Assembly: GCF_030406385.1 (NCBI RefSeq)
Contig: NZ_JAUEPM010000010.1
Coordinates: 1-64,000 of the forward strand
DNA from: Microbacterium oryzae
GTDB lineage: Bacteria; Actinomycetota; Actinomycetes; Actinomycetales; Microbacteriaceae
Reading direction: 5' to 3'
Length of the DNA stretch: 64,000 bases
Below the pieces are notes generated by a model, which ran no database searches, had not been told where the DNA came from, and worked only from the letters and a program-made list of their open reading frames with translations. This document shows, one piece after another, positions 1 through 9,520 of this stretch. Both the position numbers and the translations under genes were made by a program. Position 1 is the stretch's first letter, and every line of letters starts with the position of its first letter.

Positions 1-62
1 GCCTTCGAGACGCCTTCCGCAGCGAGCCTGCGGATCAGAGCCCAGTCCTCCAAAGTGATCAC
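1..62 (-). CDS. istA: IS21-family transposase IstA, N-terminal fragment (runs off the window)
   Basis: Reading leftward from a GTG at 60-62, the minus strand encodes [20 protein letters not shown], after which the window ends. This closely resembles the start of IS21-family IstA transposases, whose opening residues belong to an N-terminal helix-turn-helix. IstA carries out the DNA cutting and joining and works with the ATPase IstB. Only about 20 codons are visible, so whether the gene is intact cannot be judged. The call rests on recall of the family and on the transposase-binding-type repeats just to the right. Confidence 0.7.
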   Translation of the reverse strand, partial: MITLEDWALIRRLAAEGVSK

Positions 63-127
63 TCTCCAATCGTTGAGTGTTCACTTTTCACGCGCCGCTA
101 CTGTCCAGTTTTCGAGCGCCGCCGACA
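1..127. mobile_element. End of an IS21-family insertion sequence
   Basis: Besides the istA start, the segment holds two similar 14-bp direct repeats at 76-89 (agtgttcacttttc) and 100-113 (actgtccagttttc), 24 bp apart. Multiple subterminal repeats of this kind are typical of IS21-family ends, where they bind transposase. Alcohol dehydrogenase homology begins at about 130. The outer boundary is therefore between about 113 and 127, with a plausible terminus at ccgaca (122-127). The rest of the element lies left of the window, so the target duplication cannot be checked. Confidence 0.65.
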
Positions 128-129
128 AG

Positions 130-717
130 GCCGCCGCTCCCCTGCTGTGTGCAGGCATCACGACCTACTCGCCGCTCGCCCACTGGCACGCCGGCCCCGG
201 CAAGCGCGTCGCCGTCGTGGGCATGGGCGGGCTCGGCCACATGGCTGTGAAGATCGCAGCCGCGATGGGCGCGGAGGTCACCGTCCTGTCGCGCACGCTC
301 GACAAGCGGGAGGACGCCCTGGCGTTCGGCGCTGCCGACCACTGCTCCACCTCGGACGACGCGACCTTCGACGCGCTCGCGAATCGGTTCGACCTCATCA
401 TCAACACCGTCAGCGCCCCGCTCCCGCTCGATCGGTACCTGTCGCTGCTGAGGCTCGATGGCACCATGGTGAACGTCGGAGCTCCGCCGGAGCCGCTCCC
501 CATCACCGTGTTCACCCTGTTCGGCAACCGCCGCTCCTTCGCGGGCTCCAGCATCGGCTCCATCGCCGAGACGCAGGAGATGCTGGACTTCTGCGCCGAC
601 CACGGCATCGCCCCGGAGACGGAGCTCATCGCCGCCGCAGGCATCAACGAGGCGTACGAGCGCGTCCTCTCCAGCGACGTGCGCTACCGCTTCGTCATCG
701 ACACCGCGACCCTCTGA
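130..717 (+). pseudogene. Zinc-type NAD(P)-dependent alcohol dehydrogenase, 5'-truncated by the IS21 element
   Basis: The remaining 196 codons match the C-terminal part of cinnamyl-alcohol/YahK-type alcohol dehydrogenases. A '[13 protein letters not shown]' segment is followed by a Rossmann nucleotide-binding motif ([13 protein letters not shown]) and the C-terminal half of the fold. The family is about 350 residues, so roughly the first 150, including the catalytic zinc ligands, are missing. The open frame continues left to a GTG at 55, but those codons are insertion-sequence end and not dehydrogenase. The remnant can hardly be an active oxidoreductase. Whether the 5' part survives on the far side of the element is not visible. 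Confidence 0.8.
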
Positions 718-754
718 CCGTGACCAGCGCTCGCGTCTGATCTCATCGCAGACA

Positions 755-795
755 GAGAGAGGCCCCGATCCGCATTCCGGATCGGGGCCTCTCTC
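755..795. terminator. Bidirectional terminator hairpin
   Basis: A perfect 18-bp stem (755-772 with 778-795) encloses a 5-nt loop. It lies between the convergent dehydrogenase remnant and ctaF. The stem is G+C rich with A/G on one flank and C/T on the other, so it could stop transcription from both sides. Confidence 0.85.
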
Positions 796-807
796 AGCGT
801 CAGGCGC

Positions 808-1230
808 TCAGCGCGCGAAGTTGCCGCGGTAGTACTCGTACACCCAGCCGAAGAGGCCGACGACCAGCAGGCCGGCCGCCACGGGGATGAGGAAGTGCGC
901 CGTCGCCAGCGCCACCATGCCGATGGCGACCGCACTGGCCAGGACGAGCGGCCACCAGGACCAGGGGCTGAACTCGCCCTGCTCGACCTCGCCGTCGTCG
1001 ATGTCCGCGTCGAGCCGGTCCTCCGGAAGCTCCACGCCCTTCTGCCCGCGGAACACGAGCTGAACGTAGAACGCGATGAGCGCCGCCATGAAGGCCGAGA
1101 ACAGCAGCGCCACGGTGCCGACCCACTCGATGGTGCCGTCGTACCAGGTCAGGCCCCACACCGCGTAGATCACTGCGGCGACCGAGAAGAACGCGCACAG
1201 GATCCACCAGAGCACGAAGTTGGACCGCAT
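808..1230 (-). CDS. ctaF: Cytochrome c oxidase subunit 4 (CtaF)
   Basis: This 140-residue membrane protein matches the small actinobacterial subunit IV of aa3-type cytochrome c oxidase. Hydrophobic segments lie near residues 5-27, 38-62 and, as a closely spaced pair, 92-132. An acidic loop (about 70-85) separates the two halves. Its start codon shares one base with the ctaD stop (TAATG at 1228-1232), so the two are likely translationally coupled. It is the last gene of a ctaC-ctaD-ctaF run and is followed by a strong hairpin. The family subunit is structural and has no known redox centre. Confidence 0.92.
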   Translation of the reverse strand: MRSNFVLWWILCAFFSVAAVIYAVWGLTWYDGTIEWVGTVALLFSAFMAALIAFYVQLVFRGQKGVELPEDRLDADIDDGEVEQGEFSPWSWWPLVLASAVAIGMVALATAHFLIPVAAGLLVVGLFGWVYEYYRGNFAR

Positions 1231-2972
1231 TACTTCACCTTCCCATCCGAGAGGTCGACGGCGGGCGCGTCAGGCGCGTCCTTCGCCGGTCCGATGCCCA
1301 CCGGAAGGCCAGCCTCGGGGTGGTTCAGGTCGAAGGCCGGACGCTCGCTGCGGATGCGCGGGATCGACGTGAAGTTGTGTCGCGGGGGCGGGCACGACGT
1401 GGCCCACTCGAGCGAGCCGCCGTAGCCCCACGGGTCGTTGACCGTGATGGTCGGCGCCTTGCGGGCGGTGATCCACACGTTGAGGAAGAACGGCAGCAGC
1501 GAGGCGCCGAGGATGACCGCGCCGACCGTGGACAGCTGGTTGCCCCATGTCCATCCGTCGGCCTCGGAGTAGTCCGCGTAACGACGCACCATGCCGTCGA
1601 CGCCCAGCCAGTGCTGGATGAGGAACGTCATGTGGAAGCCGATGAACAGCATCCAGAAGTGCACGTATCCCAGACGCTCGTTCAGCATCTTGCCCGTCCA
1701 CTTGGGCCACCAGAAGTAGAACCCGGCGAACATCGCGAACACGACGGTGCCGAAGACGACGTAGTGGAAGTGCGCGACGACGAAGTACGAGTCGCTCAGG
1801 TGGAAGTCGAGCGGAGGAGACGACAGGATGACGCCGGTCAGGCCGCCGAAGACGAACGACACCAGGAAGCCCAGCGCGAACACCATCGGCGTCTCGAACG
1901 TCACGGAACCCCGCCAGAGGGTGCCGATCCAGTTGAAGATCTTCACACCGGTCGGGACCGCGATGAGCATCGTCATCAGCGCGAAGAACGGCAGCAGCAC
2001 GGCGCCGGTCACGTACATGTGGTGAGCCCACACCGACACGGACAGCGCCGCGATCGCGATCGTCGCGTAGACGAGGGTCTTGTACCCGAAGATCGGCTTG
2101 CGGCTGAAGACCGGGAAGACCTCAGAGACGATGCCGAAGAACGGCAGCGCGATGATGTACACCTCGGGGTGCCCGAAGAACCAGAACAGGTGCTGCCACA
2201 GCAGCACGCCGCCGTTCTGCGGGTCGTAGATGTGCGAGCCGAAGATGCGGTCCGACGCGGCGCCGAACATGGCGGCGGCCAGCACGGGGAAGGCGATCAG
2301 GATGAGGAGGCTCGTGATGAGCGTGTTCCACGTGAAGATCGGCATGCGCCACATGGTCATGCCGGGCGCGCGCATCGTGATGATCGTCGTGATGAAGTTC
2401 ACACCGCCGAAGATCGTGCCGAAGCCCGAGATGCCGAGACCCAGCATCCAGAGGTTTCCGCCGATGCCTGGCGTGAAGGACGCATTCGCCAGCGGCTGAT
2501 AGGCAAACCATCCGAAGGAGGCCGCTCCCTGCGGGGTGAGGAAGCCGGCGACGGCGATGAGCGAGCCGAACGTGAACAGCCAGAAGGCGAACGCGTTCAG
2601 ACGCGGGAACGCGACGTCGGGTGCGCCGATCTGCAGCGGCAGCAGCGCGTTGGCGAAGCCGGCGAAGAGCGGCGTCGCGAACATCAGCAGCATCACGGTG
2701 CCGTGCATCGTGAACAGCTGGTTGTACTGCTCCTTCGTCGGGACGATCTGCATCCCGGGAGCGAAGAGCTCCGCGCGGATGATGAGCGCCATGACGCCGC
2801 CCAGGCAGAAGAAGAGCATGGAGACGATCAGGTACATGTACCCGATGGTCTTGTGGTCAGTGGAGGTGATCCACTTGACGACGATGTTGCCCTTCTGCTC
2901 CACACGGGAGCCGCTCAGCAGAGCAGCTTGCCGCGGGGGCAGCGTAGTCGGGCGGTCCGTGACGGTCGCCAT
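1230..2972 (-). CDS. ctaD: Cytochrome c oxidase subunit I (CtaD)
   Basis: The catalytic subunit of the aa3 oxidase reduces O2 to water and pumps protons in the cytoplasmic membrane. The 580 residues carry the expected ligands: His90 (TMHGTVM) and His403 for heme a, His268 in HPEVY with His317/His318 for CuB, and His401 for heme a3. About twelve membrane segments are present. The start MATVTD at 2972 is chosen because the conserved family N-terminus follows it; the frame stays open upstream without homology. It begins 2 bp after the ctaC stop, which indicates one transcript. Confidence 0.97.
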   Translation of the reverse strand: MATVTDRPTTLPPRQAALLSGSRVEQKGNIVVKWITSTDHKTIGYMYLIVSMLFFCLGGVMALIIRAELFAPGMQIVPTKEQYNQLFTMHGTVMLLMFATPLFAGFANALLPLQIGAPDVAFPRLNAFAFWLFTFGSLIAVAGFLTPQGAASFGWFAYQPLANASFTPGIGGNLWMLGLGISGFGTIFGGVNFITTIITMRAPGMTMWRMPIFTWNTLITSLLILIAFPVLAAAMFGAASDRIFGSHIYDPQNGGVLLWQHLFWFFGHPEVYIIALPFFGIVSEVFPVFSRKPIFGYKTLVYATIAIAALSVSVWAHHMYVTGAVLLPFFALMTMLIAVPTGVKIFNWIGTLWRGSVTFETPMVFALGFLVSFVFGGLTGVILSSPPLDFHLSDSYFVVAHFHYVVFGTVVFAMFAGFYFWWPKWTGKMLNERLGYVHFWMLFIGFHMTFLIQHWLGVDGMVRRYADYSEADGWTWGNQLSTVGAVILGASLLPFFLNVWITARKAPTITVNDPWGYGGSLEWATSCPPPRHNFTSIPRIRSERPAFDLNHPEAGLPVGIGPAKDAPDAPAVDLSDGKVK

Positions 2973-2974
2973 GA

Positions 2975-3877
2975 TCAGTGCTCCTCTTCGTCGGGGTTGC
3001 CCACGGGCCCCGTGCCGGGGTTGTTCGTGAGGCGGTCGTAGACGTTCTTGATGTTCCCCGTCTGCCCCTTGGCCTCGAGCTCGTCGAGGTACGCCTCGTA
3101 CTCGGCTTCGCTGACGACCTTGACGTTGAAGAGCATCATCGAGTGGTACTCGCCGCAGAGCTCGGCGCACTTGCCGGCGTACTCGCCCTCGCGGGTCGGG
3201 ATGAAGGACCAGGCGTTCTCATGCCCGGGGTACATGTCCTTCTTGTACAGGAAGTCGATGATCCAGAACGAGTGCTGGACGTCGCGCGACTCGAGGTCGA
3301 TCGTCACGCGCTTGTCGACCGGCAGGACGAGCGTGGGGAGCTCGTCCTGGTTGATGTTCCCCGCCTCATCGGCCTGAGCGTGGACGCCCATGGTCCAGAC
3401 GGCGTCGGAGCCGTCTTCTTCCTCGCCGTTGTACTGGAAGTCCCACGACCACTGCTTGGCGATCGCGGTGATGGTCACGTCGGGGTCCTCGTGCTGGTCC
3501 TCGATGATCGCCTGGTCGCGCGCCGTGAAGGCGAACAGACCCAGGACGAGGATGAGCGGCGTCGCCGTGAAGAAGATCTCGATCGGCATGTTGTAGCGCA
3601 GCTGGACGGGCAGACCGGTCTGACCCTTGCGACGGCGATAGGCGATCATCGCCCAGAGCATCAGGCCCCAGGTGACGATGCCGACGACGAGCGCAGCGAC
3701 CCACGAGCCGACCCAGAGCGACGAGATGATGGGCGCCTGGTCGGTGGTGGCCGTCCCGGACTCATCAAACCCCGGAAGGTATCCGTGCAGTTCCGTGGGC
3801 GAGCACCCTGCGATAGCGACGGCTGCCGCAGCGATCACGGGGATCGCGGCCCAGCGGAGATGGCGTTTCGACGGCAC
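2975..3877 (-). CDS. ctaC: Cytochrome c oxidase subunit II (CtaC), lipoprotein
   Basis: Subunit II accepts electrons at the dinuclear CuA centre on the outer membrane face. From the GTG at 3877 the protein is 300 residues. A basic N-terminus leads into a hydrophobic signal ending in a lipobox (IAGC, Cys25), then two transmembrane helices and a cupredoxin domain. The CuA signature is intact near the C-terminus ([12 protein letters not shown], giving Cys, Cys, His and Met). The GTG is chosen for a purine-rich GAAAGGTGAG just upstream; an in-frame ATG at 3907 is the alternative. It is first in the ctaC-ctaD-ctaF operon. Confidence 0.95.
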   Translation of the reverse strand: MPSKRHLRWAAIPVIAAAAVAIAGCSPTELHGYLPGFDESGTATTDQAPIISSLWVGSWVAALVVGIVTWGLMLWAMIAYRRRKGQTGLPVQLRYNMPIEIFFTATPLILVLGLFAFTARDQAIIEDQHEDPDVTITAIAKQWSWDFQYNGEEEDGSDAVWTMGVHAQADEAGNINQDELPTLVLPVDKRVTIDLESRDVQHSFWIIDFLYKKDMYPGHENAWSFIPTREGEYAGKCAELCGEYHSMMLFNVKVVSEAEYEAYLDELEAKGQTGNIKNVYDRLTNNPGTGPVGNPDEEEH

Positions 3878-3987
3878 GAACTCACCTTTCGAACGTGGAT
3901 AGGGCATCTGCAAGTCTACGGCAATCGCACACGCGATTCTGGCCAAGCTCGCAGGGCGCGCCGCGGCGACGGCGGCGCTTCGGACAT

Positions 3988-4024
3988 GCGAAAGCCCCGC
4001 TCCGGTGAGGCGCGGGGCTCTCGC
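3988..4024 (-). terminator. Terminator after erpA
   Basis: A 13-bp stem with one mismatch (3988-4000 with 4012-4024) is followed on the minus strand by TTTCG. It separates erpA from the ctaC promoter region, so erpA is probably transcribed separately from the oxidase genes. Confidence 0.75.
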
Positions 4025-4050
4025 TGACGTGCTCGACGCGAGCGGATGGC

Positions 4051-4416
4051 TCAGTGGAAGCTGTCTCCGCAGGCGCAGGAACCCGAGGCGTTCGGGTTGT
4101 CGATCGTGAAGCCCTGCTCCGAGATCGTGTCCTTGAAGTCGATCTGCGCGCCGTCGAGGTACGGGACGCTCATGTTGTCGACGATGACCTCGACGCCGTC
4201 GAAGTCGACGGTCTCGTCGCCCTCGAGGTAGCGCTCGTCGAAGTAGAGCTGGTAGATGAGGCCCGAGCAGCCACCCGGCTGAACGGCGACGCGAAGGCGG
4301 AGGTCGTCGCGACCCTCCTGTTCGAGCAGGCTCTTCACCTTCGCGGCTGCGGCATCGCTGAGGCTCACGCCGTGAGCGCGCGTGGCGGCATCGGCCGCAA
4401 GTGTCGTGTCTGTCAT
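4051..4416 (-). CDS. erpA: Iron-sulfur cluster insertion/carrier protein ErpA (A-type, HesB/IscA family)
   Basis: A-type carriers bind an Fe-S cluster or iron and pass it to apoproteins in the cytosol. The 121-residue protein has the three invariant cysteines: Cys50 in PGGCSG, and Cys114 and Cys116 in the C-terminal SCACGDSFH. Length is normal for the family. A clear Shine-Dalgarno (AAGGAG) precedes the ATG. The gene sits next to the cytochrome oxidase genes, as in other Actinobacteria (for example Rv2204c near ctaC). It is convergent with nothing and ends in its own terminator. Confidence 0.93.
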   Translation of the reverse strand: MTDTTLAADAATRAHGVSLSDAAAAKVKSLLEQEGRDDLRLRVAVQPGGCSGLIYQLYFDERYLEGDETVDFDGVEVIVDNMSVPYLDGAQIDFKDTISEQGFTIDNPNASGSCACGDSFH

Positions 4417-4517
4417 GACGCTCCTTCGAGGACTGCCGCGCGCAGGCGGCGGGTTCTCTCCATGGTAACGCGGCGCGCTGGGAGCGGGGCGGCGGACGCC
4501 CCACCCCCAGCGCCGTC

Positions 4518-5912
<1,395 letters not shown>

Positions 5913-5919
5913 GCCGGTA

Positions 5920-5925
5920 ATCTTA
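5920..5925 (-). promoter_or_regulatory. Predicted -10 box (TAAGAT) for a leaderless dipeptidase mRNA
   Basis: TAAGAT on the minus strand is separated from the ATG at 5912 by 7 nt, placing the expected transcript start at or next to the start codon. The divergent gene at 5960 lies 35 bp away, so both promoters share this short gap. Confidence 0.6.
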
Positions 5926-5959
5926 GGTAATCCCGCGACGAGACTTCCGAGGTTCCCTC

Positions 5960-6529
5960 ATGGCCAAGACACCTTCCGCCGAGAACAATGCGTCATCGAC
6001 GACGCCCCCTGCCGGGAAAGGACGCCCCACCCCGACCCGTGCCGAGCGCGAGGCGGCGAACCGGCGCCCCCTCGTTCCCGCGACCAAGGAGGCCCGCCAG
6101 GCCGCCAGGGCCGACCTGCGCGCGCGCCAGGAGCGCGCTCGCATCGGCATGGCCAACGGCGAGGAGAAGTACCTCCCGGTGCGCGACAAGGGCCCGCAGA
6201 AGAAGTTCGCCCGCGACTTCACCGACGCCGGCTGGCACCTGGGCGAGTTCCTCATGCCGATGATGGTGCTCGTCATCGTCGCGACCTTCATCCCGCTCGC
6301 CGCGACCCAGTTCTGGTCGTTCATCGTGCTGTGGATCTTCATCCTCTTCGCCGTGGGCGACATGTTCATCCTGTCGCGTCGCGTGAAGACGCTCGCGGCC
6401 GAGAAGTTCGGCGGCAAGGACAAGCTCGAGAAGGGCCTGGGCTGGTACGCGGCCATGCGCTCGGTGCAGATGCGCTTCATGCGCCTGCCCAAGCCGCAGG
6501 TCAAGCGCGGCCACTACCCCGCCGCCTGA
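5960..6529 (+). CDS. DUF3043 membrane protein
   Basis: This 189-residue protein matches the actinobacterial DUF3043 family, which has no assigned function. A basic, Ala/Pro-rich cytosolic N-terminus (1-90) is followed by two membrane segments, about 100-120 and 122-140, and a basic C-terminal tail. The motif 'KKFARDFTDAGWHLGEF' just before the membrane segments is the most family-like part. GAGG lies 8 nt upstream of the ATG. It is divergent from the M20 dipeptidase and ends before a bidirectional hairpin. Confidence 0.88.
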   Translation: MAKTPSAENNASSTTPPAGKGRPTPTRAEREAANRRPLVPATKEARQAARADLRARQERARIGMANGEEKYLPVRDKGPQKKFARDFTDAGWHLGEFLMPMMVLVIVATFIPLAATQFWSFIVLWIFILFAVGDMFILSRRVKTLAAEKFGGKDKLEKGLGWYAAMRSVQMRFMRLPKPQVKRGHYPAA

Positions 6530-6541
6530 CCCCCGCGCATC

Positions 6542-6580
6542 GCAGGAAGCCCCGGAGCCCATGGCTCCGGGGCTTCCTGC
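6542..6580. terminator. Bidirectional terminator hairpin
   Basis: A perfect 18-bp stem (6542-6559 with 6563-6580) with a 3-nt loop lies between the convergent DUF3043 gene and pyrD. Confidence 0.85.
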
Positions 6581-6604
6581 GTACGACGCGGACGTGCTCC
6601 CTGG

Positions 6605-7636
6605 TCAGCGCTTCGCTCGCAGGGCCCGCAGATCGCGGTTGATGCGGCGCGCCCAGAACGGCCCCTCGTAGATGAAGCCGCTGTAGCCCTGCACGAGCGT
6701 GGCGCCGGCGTCGAGGCGCTCCTGCACCTCGGCCGCGGTCTCCACCCCGCCCACGGAGATCACGCAGAAGCCCGGGTCCGCGACGGCGGCGCGCACCACC
6801 CGCAGCACCTCGAGCGAGCGCGCTTTCAGCGGCGCCCCCGAGAGGCCGCCGTCGCCCGCCCGGATGATCGCGACCGGGTCGGCGGTGAGGCCGTCGCGCG
6901 CGATGGTCGTGTTCGTGGCGACGAGCCCGGCGAGCCCGAGCTCGCGCGCGAGTCGCGCGATGCCGTCGATCTCCTCGTCGGGCAGGTCCGGGGCGATCTT
7001 CACGAGCAGCGGAGTGTCGCCCGCCGCGGCTCTGACGGCGGACAGCAGCGGACGCAGCGTCTCGGCGGCCTGCAGCCCGCGGAGCCCCGGTGTGTTCGGC
7101 GAGGAGACGTTGACGGCGAGGTAGTCGGCGAGCGGGCTCAGCATCCGCGCGCTGGCGACGTAGTCGGCGGTCGCGTCGGCGACGTCCACGATGCGGCTCT
7201 TGCCGATGTTCACTCCGACGACCGCTCCCCCGCGGCGCAGGCGCGCGAGGCGCTTCGCGGCGGCCGCGGCGCCGTGGTTGTTGAACCCCATGCGGTTGAC
7301 GAGCGCCCGATCGGCGACGAGGCGGAACAGGCGCGGCTTCGGGTTGCCGGGCTGCGGGATGGCCGTGAGCGTGCCGACCTCGACATGTCCGAACCCGAGG
7401 GCGTCGAGCCCGCGCACGGCGACCGCGTTCTTGTCGAACCCGGCCGCGACTCCGAACGGCGTCGGGAACTCGTGGCCGAGCGCGTGCACCCGCAGTTCGG
7501 GCGCTGGACGCGTGAGGGCGCGCGCGGCCCAGGAGAGGGGGCGGATGCCCATGGCCCGGATCACGGGCATGGCCAGGTGGTGCGCCGTCTCGGGATCGAA
7601 GCGCGAGAGGACGTGCGTGAAGAGGAGGGGATACAT
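6605..7636 (-). CDS. pyrD: Dihydroorotate dehydrogenase (quinone), class 2
   Basis: PyrD oxidises dihydroorotate to orotate in pyrimidine synthesis and passes electrons to membrane quinone. The 343-residue protein has the class 2 N-terminal amphipathic extension that contacts the membrane (residues 1-40). It is followed by the FMN barrel with 'GVAAGFDKN', the catalytic-serine loop 'NVSSPNTPG', and the FMN-phosphate region 'SVGGVETA'. A TACCCT box ends 7 nt before the ATG and no Shine-Dalgarno is properly spaced, so a leaderless transcript is likely. It lies downstream of nrdR on the same strand. Confidence 0.95.
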   Translation of the reverse strand: MYPLLFTHVLSRFDPETAHHLAMPVIRAMGIRPLSWAARALTRPAPELRVHALGHEFPTPFGVAAGFDKNAVAVRGLDALGFGHVEVGTLTAIPQPGNPKPRLFRLVADRALVNRMGFNNHGAAAAAKRLARLRRGGAVVGVNIGKSRIVDVADATADYVASARMLSPLADYLAVNVSSPNTPGLRGLQAAETLRPLLSAVRAAAGDTPLLVKIAPDLPDEEIDGIARLARELGLAGLVATNTTIARDGLTADPVAIIRAGDGGLSGAPLKARSLEVLRVVRAAVADPGFCVISVGGVETAAEVQERLDAGATLVQGYSGFIYEGPFWARRINRDLRALRAKR

Positions 7637-7662
7637 CCCCGCCAGGGTATCGGGTGGCGCCG

Positions 7663-8145
7663 TCAGTTCGCCGTGGCGGCGTCCGCCCGACCGCGCAGCG
7701 CGTGGTCAGCACGCAGGTCGGCGATCGCGCTCTCGAAGTCCTCGAGGGAGTCGAACGCCTGGTAGACGCTCGCGAAGCGCAGGTAGGCGACCTCGTCGAG
7801 CTCGCGGAGCGGACCGAGGATGGCCAGGCCGATGTCGTTCGCGTCGATCTGGCTGAGTCCGGTCTGCCGCAGCGACTCCTCGACCTTCTGCGCGAGGATC
7901 GCGAGGTCCGCGTCGGTCACCGGGCGTCCCTGGCACGCCTTGCGCACGCCCAGCACGACCTTCTCGCGGCTGAAGGGCTCGACCGCGCCGGAGCGCTTGA
8001 TGACGTTGAGGCTCGCGGTCTCGACAGTGGAGAACCGTCCGCCGCACTGCGGGCACTGCCGGCGTCGCCGGATGGAGAGGCCGTCGTCGCTCGTGCGGGA
8101 GTCGATGACGCGGGAGTCGCCGTGGCGGCAGAACGGACAGTGCAT
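7663..8145 (-). CDS. nrdR: Transcriptional repressor NrdR
   Basis: NrdR senses ATP/dATP and represses ribonucleotide reductase genes by binding NrdR boxes. The 160-residue protein has the N-terminal zinc ribbon (CPFC at 3-6 and CPQC near 34) and then an ATP-cone domain (about 48-138). The start MHCPFC at 8145 is fixed by the zinc ribbon, although the frame stays open upstream inside hisD. It begins 11 bp after the hisD stop, suggesting co-transcription. Its usual targets (nrdAB/nrdJ) are not in this window. Confidence 0.96.
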   Translation of the reverse strand: MHCPFCRHGDSRVIDSRTSDDGLSIRRRRQCPQCGGRFSTVETASLNVIKRSGAVEPFSREKVVLGVRKACQGRPVTDADLAILAQKVEESLRQTGLSQIDANDIGLAILGPLRELDEVAYLRFASVYQAFDSLEDFESAIADLRADHALRGRADAATAN

Positions 8146-8156
8146 GAGGCGCCAGC

Positions 8157-9470
8157 CTACTCGGCCGCGTCCGAGAACCGGGCGGTGATCGCCTCGCCGT
8201 GCGCGGGGAGGGCCTCCGCATCCGCCAGCGCGACGATGGCGTCGGCGACCTCGGCCAGCCCATCCCGGTCGTACTCGATGACCTGCTGCGGCCGCAGGAA
8301 GGTGTGCGCGCCGAGGCCCGACGCGTACCGCGCCTGTCCCCCGGTCGGGAGGACGTGGTTGGAGCCCGCGAGGTAGTCGCCGAGGCTGACCGGCGCGTAT
8401 CCGCCCACGAAGATCGCCCCGGCGCTCGTGTAGCGCGCTGCCGCCTCGGCGGCGTCGGCGAGGTGCAGCTCGAGGTGCTCGGGCGCGTAGGCGTTGCTGA
8501 ACGCCTCTGCGGTGGCCGAGTCGTCGACGAGGACGACGGCCGACTGCTCCCCCGCGAGCGCCGTTGCGACGCGGTCGGCGTGCCGCGTGAGGGGCTGGAT
8601 GCGCTGCAGCTCGGCCGTCACCGCGTCGGCGAGCGGCGCCGACGTGGTGACGAGCACGGCCGACGCCTGCTCGTCGTGCTCGGCCTGGCTGACGAGGTCG
8701 TAGGCGATCAGGCGAGGGTCGGCCGACTCGTCGGCGACGATGAGGATCTCGGTCGCGCCGGCCTCGGCGTCGGTCCCGACGAAACCGGCCACGGCGCGCT
8801 TGGCGGCGGCGACGAAGTTGTTGCCGGGCCCCGAGACCACGTCGACGGGGTCGAGGCCGAGCGACGCGACGCCCGATGCGAGCGCGCCGATGGCGCCGGC
8901 ACCGCCCATGGCGTAGACCTCGTCGATGCCGAGGAGCCCGGCGACGGCCAGGATCGTGGGGTGCACGCGCCCGGCCTGGTCGGCCTGCGGCGGCGACGCG
9001 AGCGCGATGCGCGAGACGCCCGCAACCTGTGCGGGGACGACGTTCATGACGACGCTGGAGGGGTAGACCGCCTTGCCGCCCGGGATGTAGACGCCCGCAC
9101 GGGTGACCGGCTGCCACCGCTGGAGGACGCGGGCGCCGGATCCGATGCGCGTCTCGCGAGCCGGCGGCACCTGGGCGGCCGAGGCCGCGCGCACACGCTG
9201 GATGGCCTGCTCGAGCGCGACGCGCACGCGCGGGTCGAGGCCCGCGACCGCTTCCACGATGTGAGCGGCGGGCACGCGCACTTCGTGCCCGGTGACGCCG
9301 TCGAACCGCTCGGCCTGTTCGCGCAGGGAGTCCTCCCCGCGGCGGCGGACGTCGGCGACGATCTCGGCAGCCACGGAGGCGGCCGTCTGCAGCGCCTCGG
9401 CGGCGCGGGGGACGACGGCCAGGAGCTCGGCCGTGCTGAGCCTGCGGCCGCGGAGGTCGATAGTGCGCAT
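8157..9470 (-). CDS. hisD: Histidinol dehydrogenase
   Basis: HisD oxidises histidinol to histidine in two NAD+-dependent steps and uses zinc. The 437 residues contain '[17 protein letters not shown]', '[12 protein letters not shown]', '[10 protein letters not shown]' and the C-terminal '[18 protein letters not shown]', all family landmarks. The start MRTIDLRG at 9470 is set by homology. A GATAAT box ends 6 nt before it, overlapping the edge of the hairpin at 9481-9513, so the mRNA may be leaderless. No other his gene is in the window, so it is uncoupled from a histidine operon. Confidence 0.96.
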   Translation of the reverse strand: MRTIDLRGRRLSTAELLAVVPRAAEALQTAASVAAEIVADVRRRGEDSLREQAERFDGVTGHEVRVPAAHIVEAVAGLDPRVRVALEQAIQRVRAASAAQVPPARETRIGSGARVLQRWQPVTRAGVYIPGGKAVYPSSVVMNVVPAQVAGVSRIALASPPQADQAGRVHPTILAVAGLLGIDEVYAMGGAGAIGALASGVASLGLDPVDVVSGPGNNFVAAAKRAVAGFVGTDAEAGATEILIVADESADPRLIAYDLVSQAEHDEQASAVLVTTSAPLADAVTAELQRIQPLTRHADRVATALAGEQSAVVLVDDSATAEAFSNAYAPEHLELHLADAAEAAARYTSAGAIFVGGYAPVSLGDYLAGSNHVLPTGGQARYASGLGAHTFLRPQQVIEYDRDGLAEVADAIVALADAEALPAHGEAITARFSDAAE

Positions 9471-9480
9471 AGGACGATTA

Positions 9481-9513
9481 TCCCGCGGTCTTCGGGCGCC
9501 GAAGACCGCGGGA
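9481..9513 (-). terminator. Strong hairpin between the Q-rich membrane gene and hisD
   Basis: A perfect 15-bp stem (9481-9495 with 9499-9513) with a 3-nt loop follows the upstream gene. There is no T-tract. The distal arm ends within the predicted hisD -10 box (9477-9482). Confidence 0.75.
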
Positions 9514-9520
9514 GCGACGC

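Noticed and set aside
55..717. Full 220-residue reading of the dehydrogenase open frame
   Set aside because: The first 24 or so codons are insertion-sequence end in a chance frame; family similarity starts only near 130.
1320..3041. 573-codon plus-strand open frame opposite ctaD, and similar long opposite-strand frames across the window
   Set aside because: These are shadows of GC-rich coding sequence, with Arg/Glu/His-rich low-complexity translations and no family motifs.
2973..3170. N-terminal extension of CtaD to 3170
   Set aside because: It overlaps ctaC and has no homology; the conserved N-terminus starts at 2972, 2 bp after the ctaC stop.
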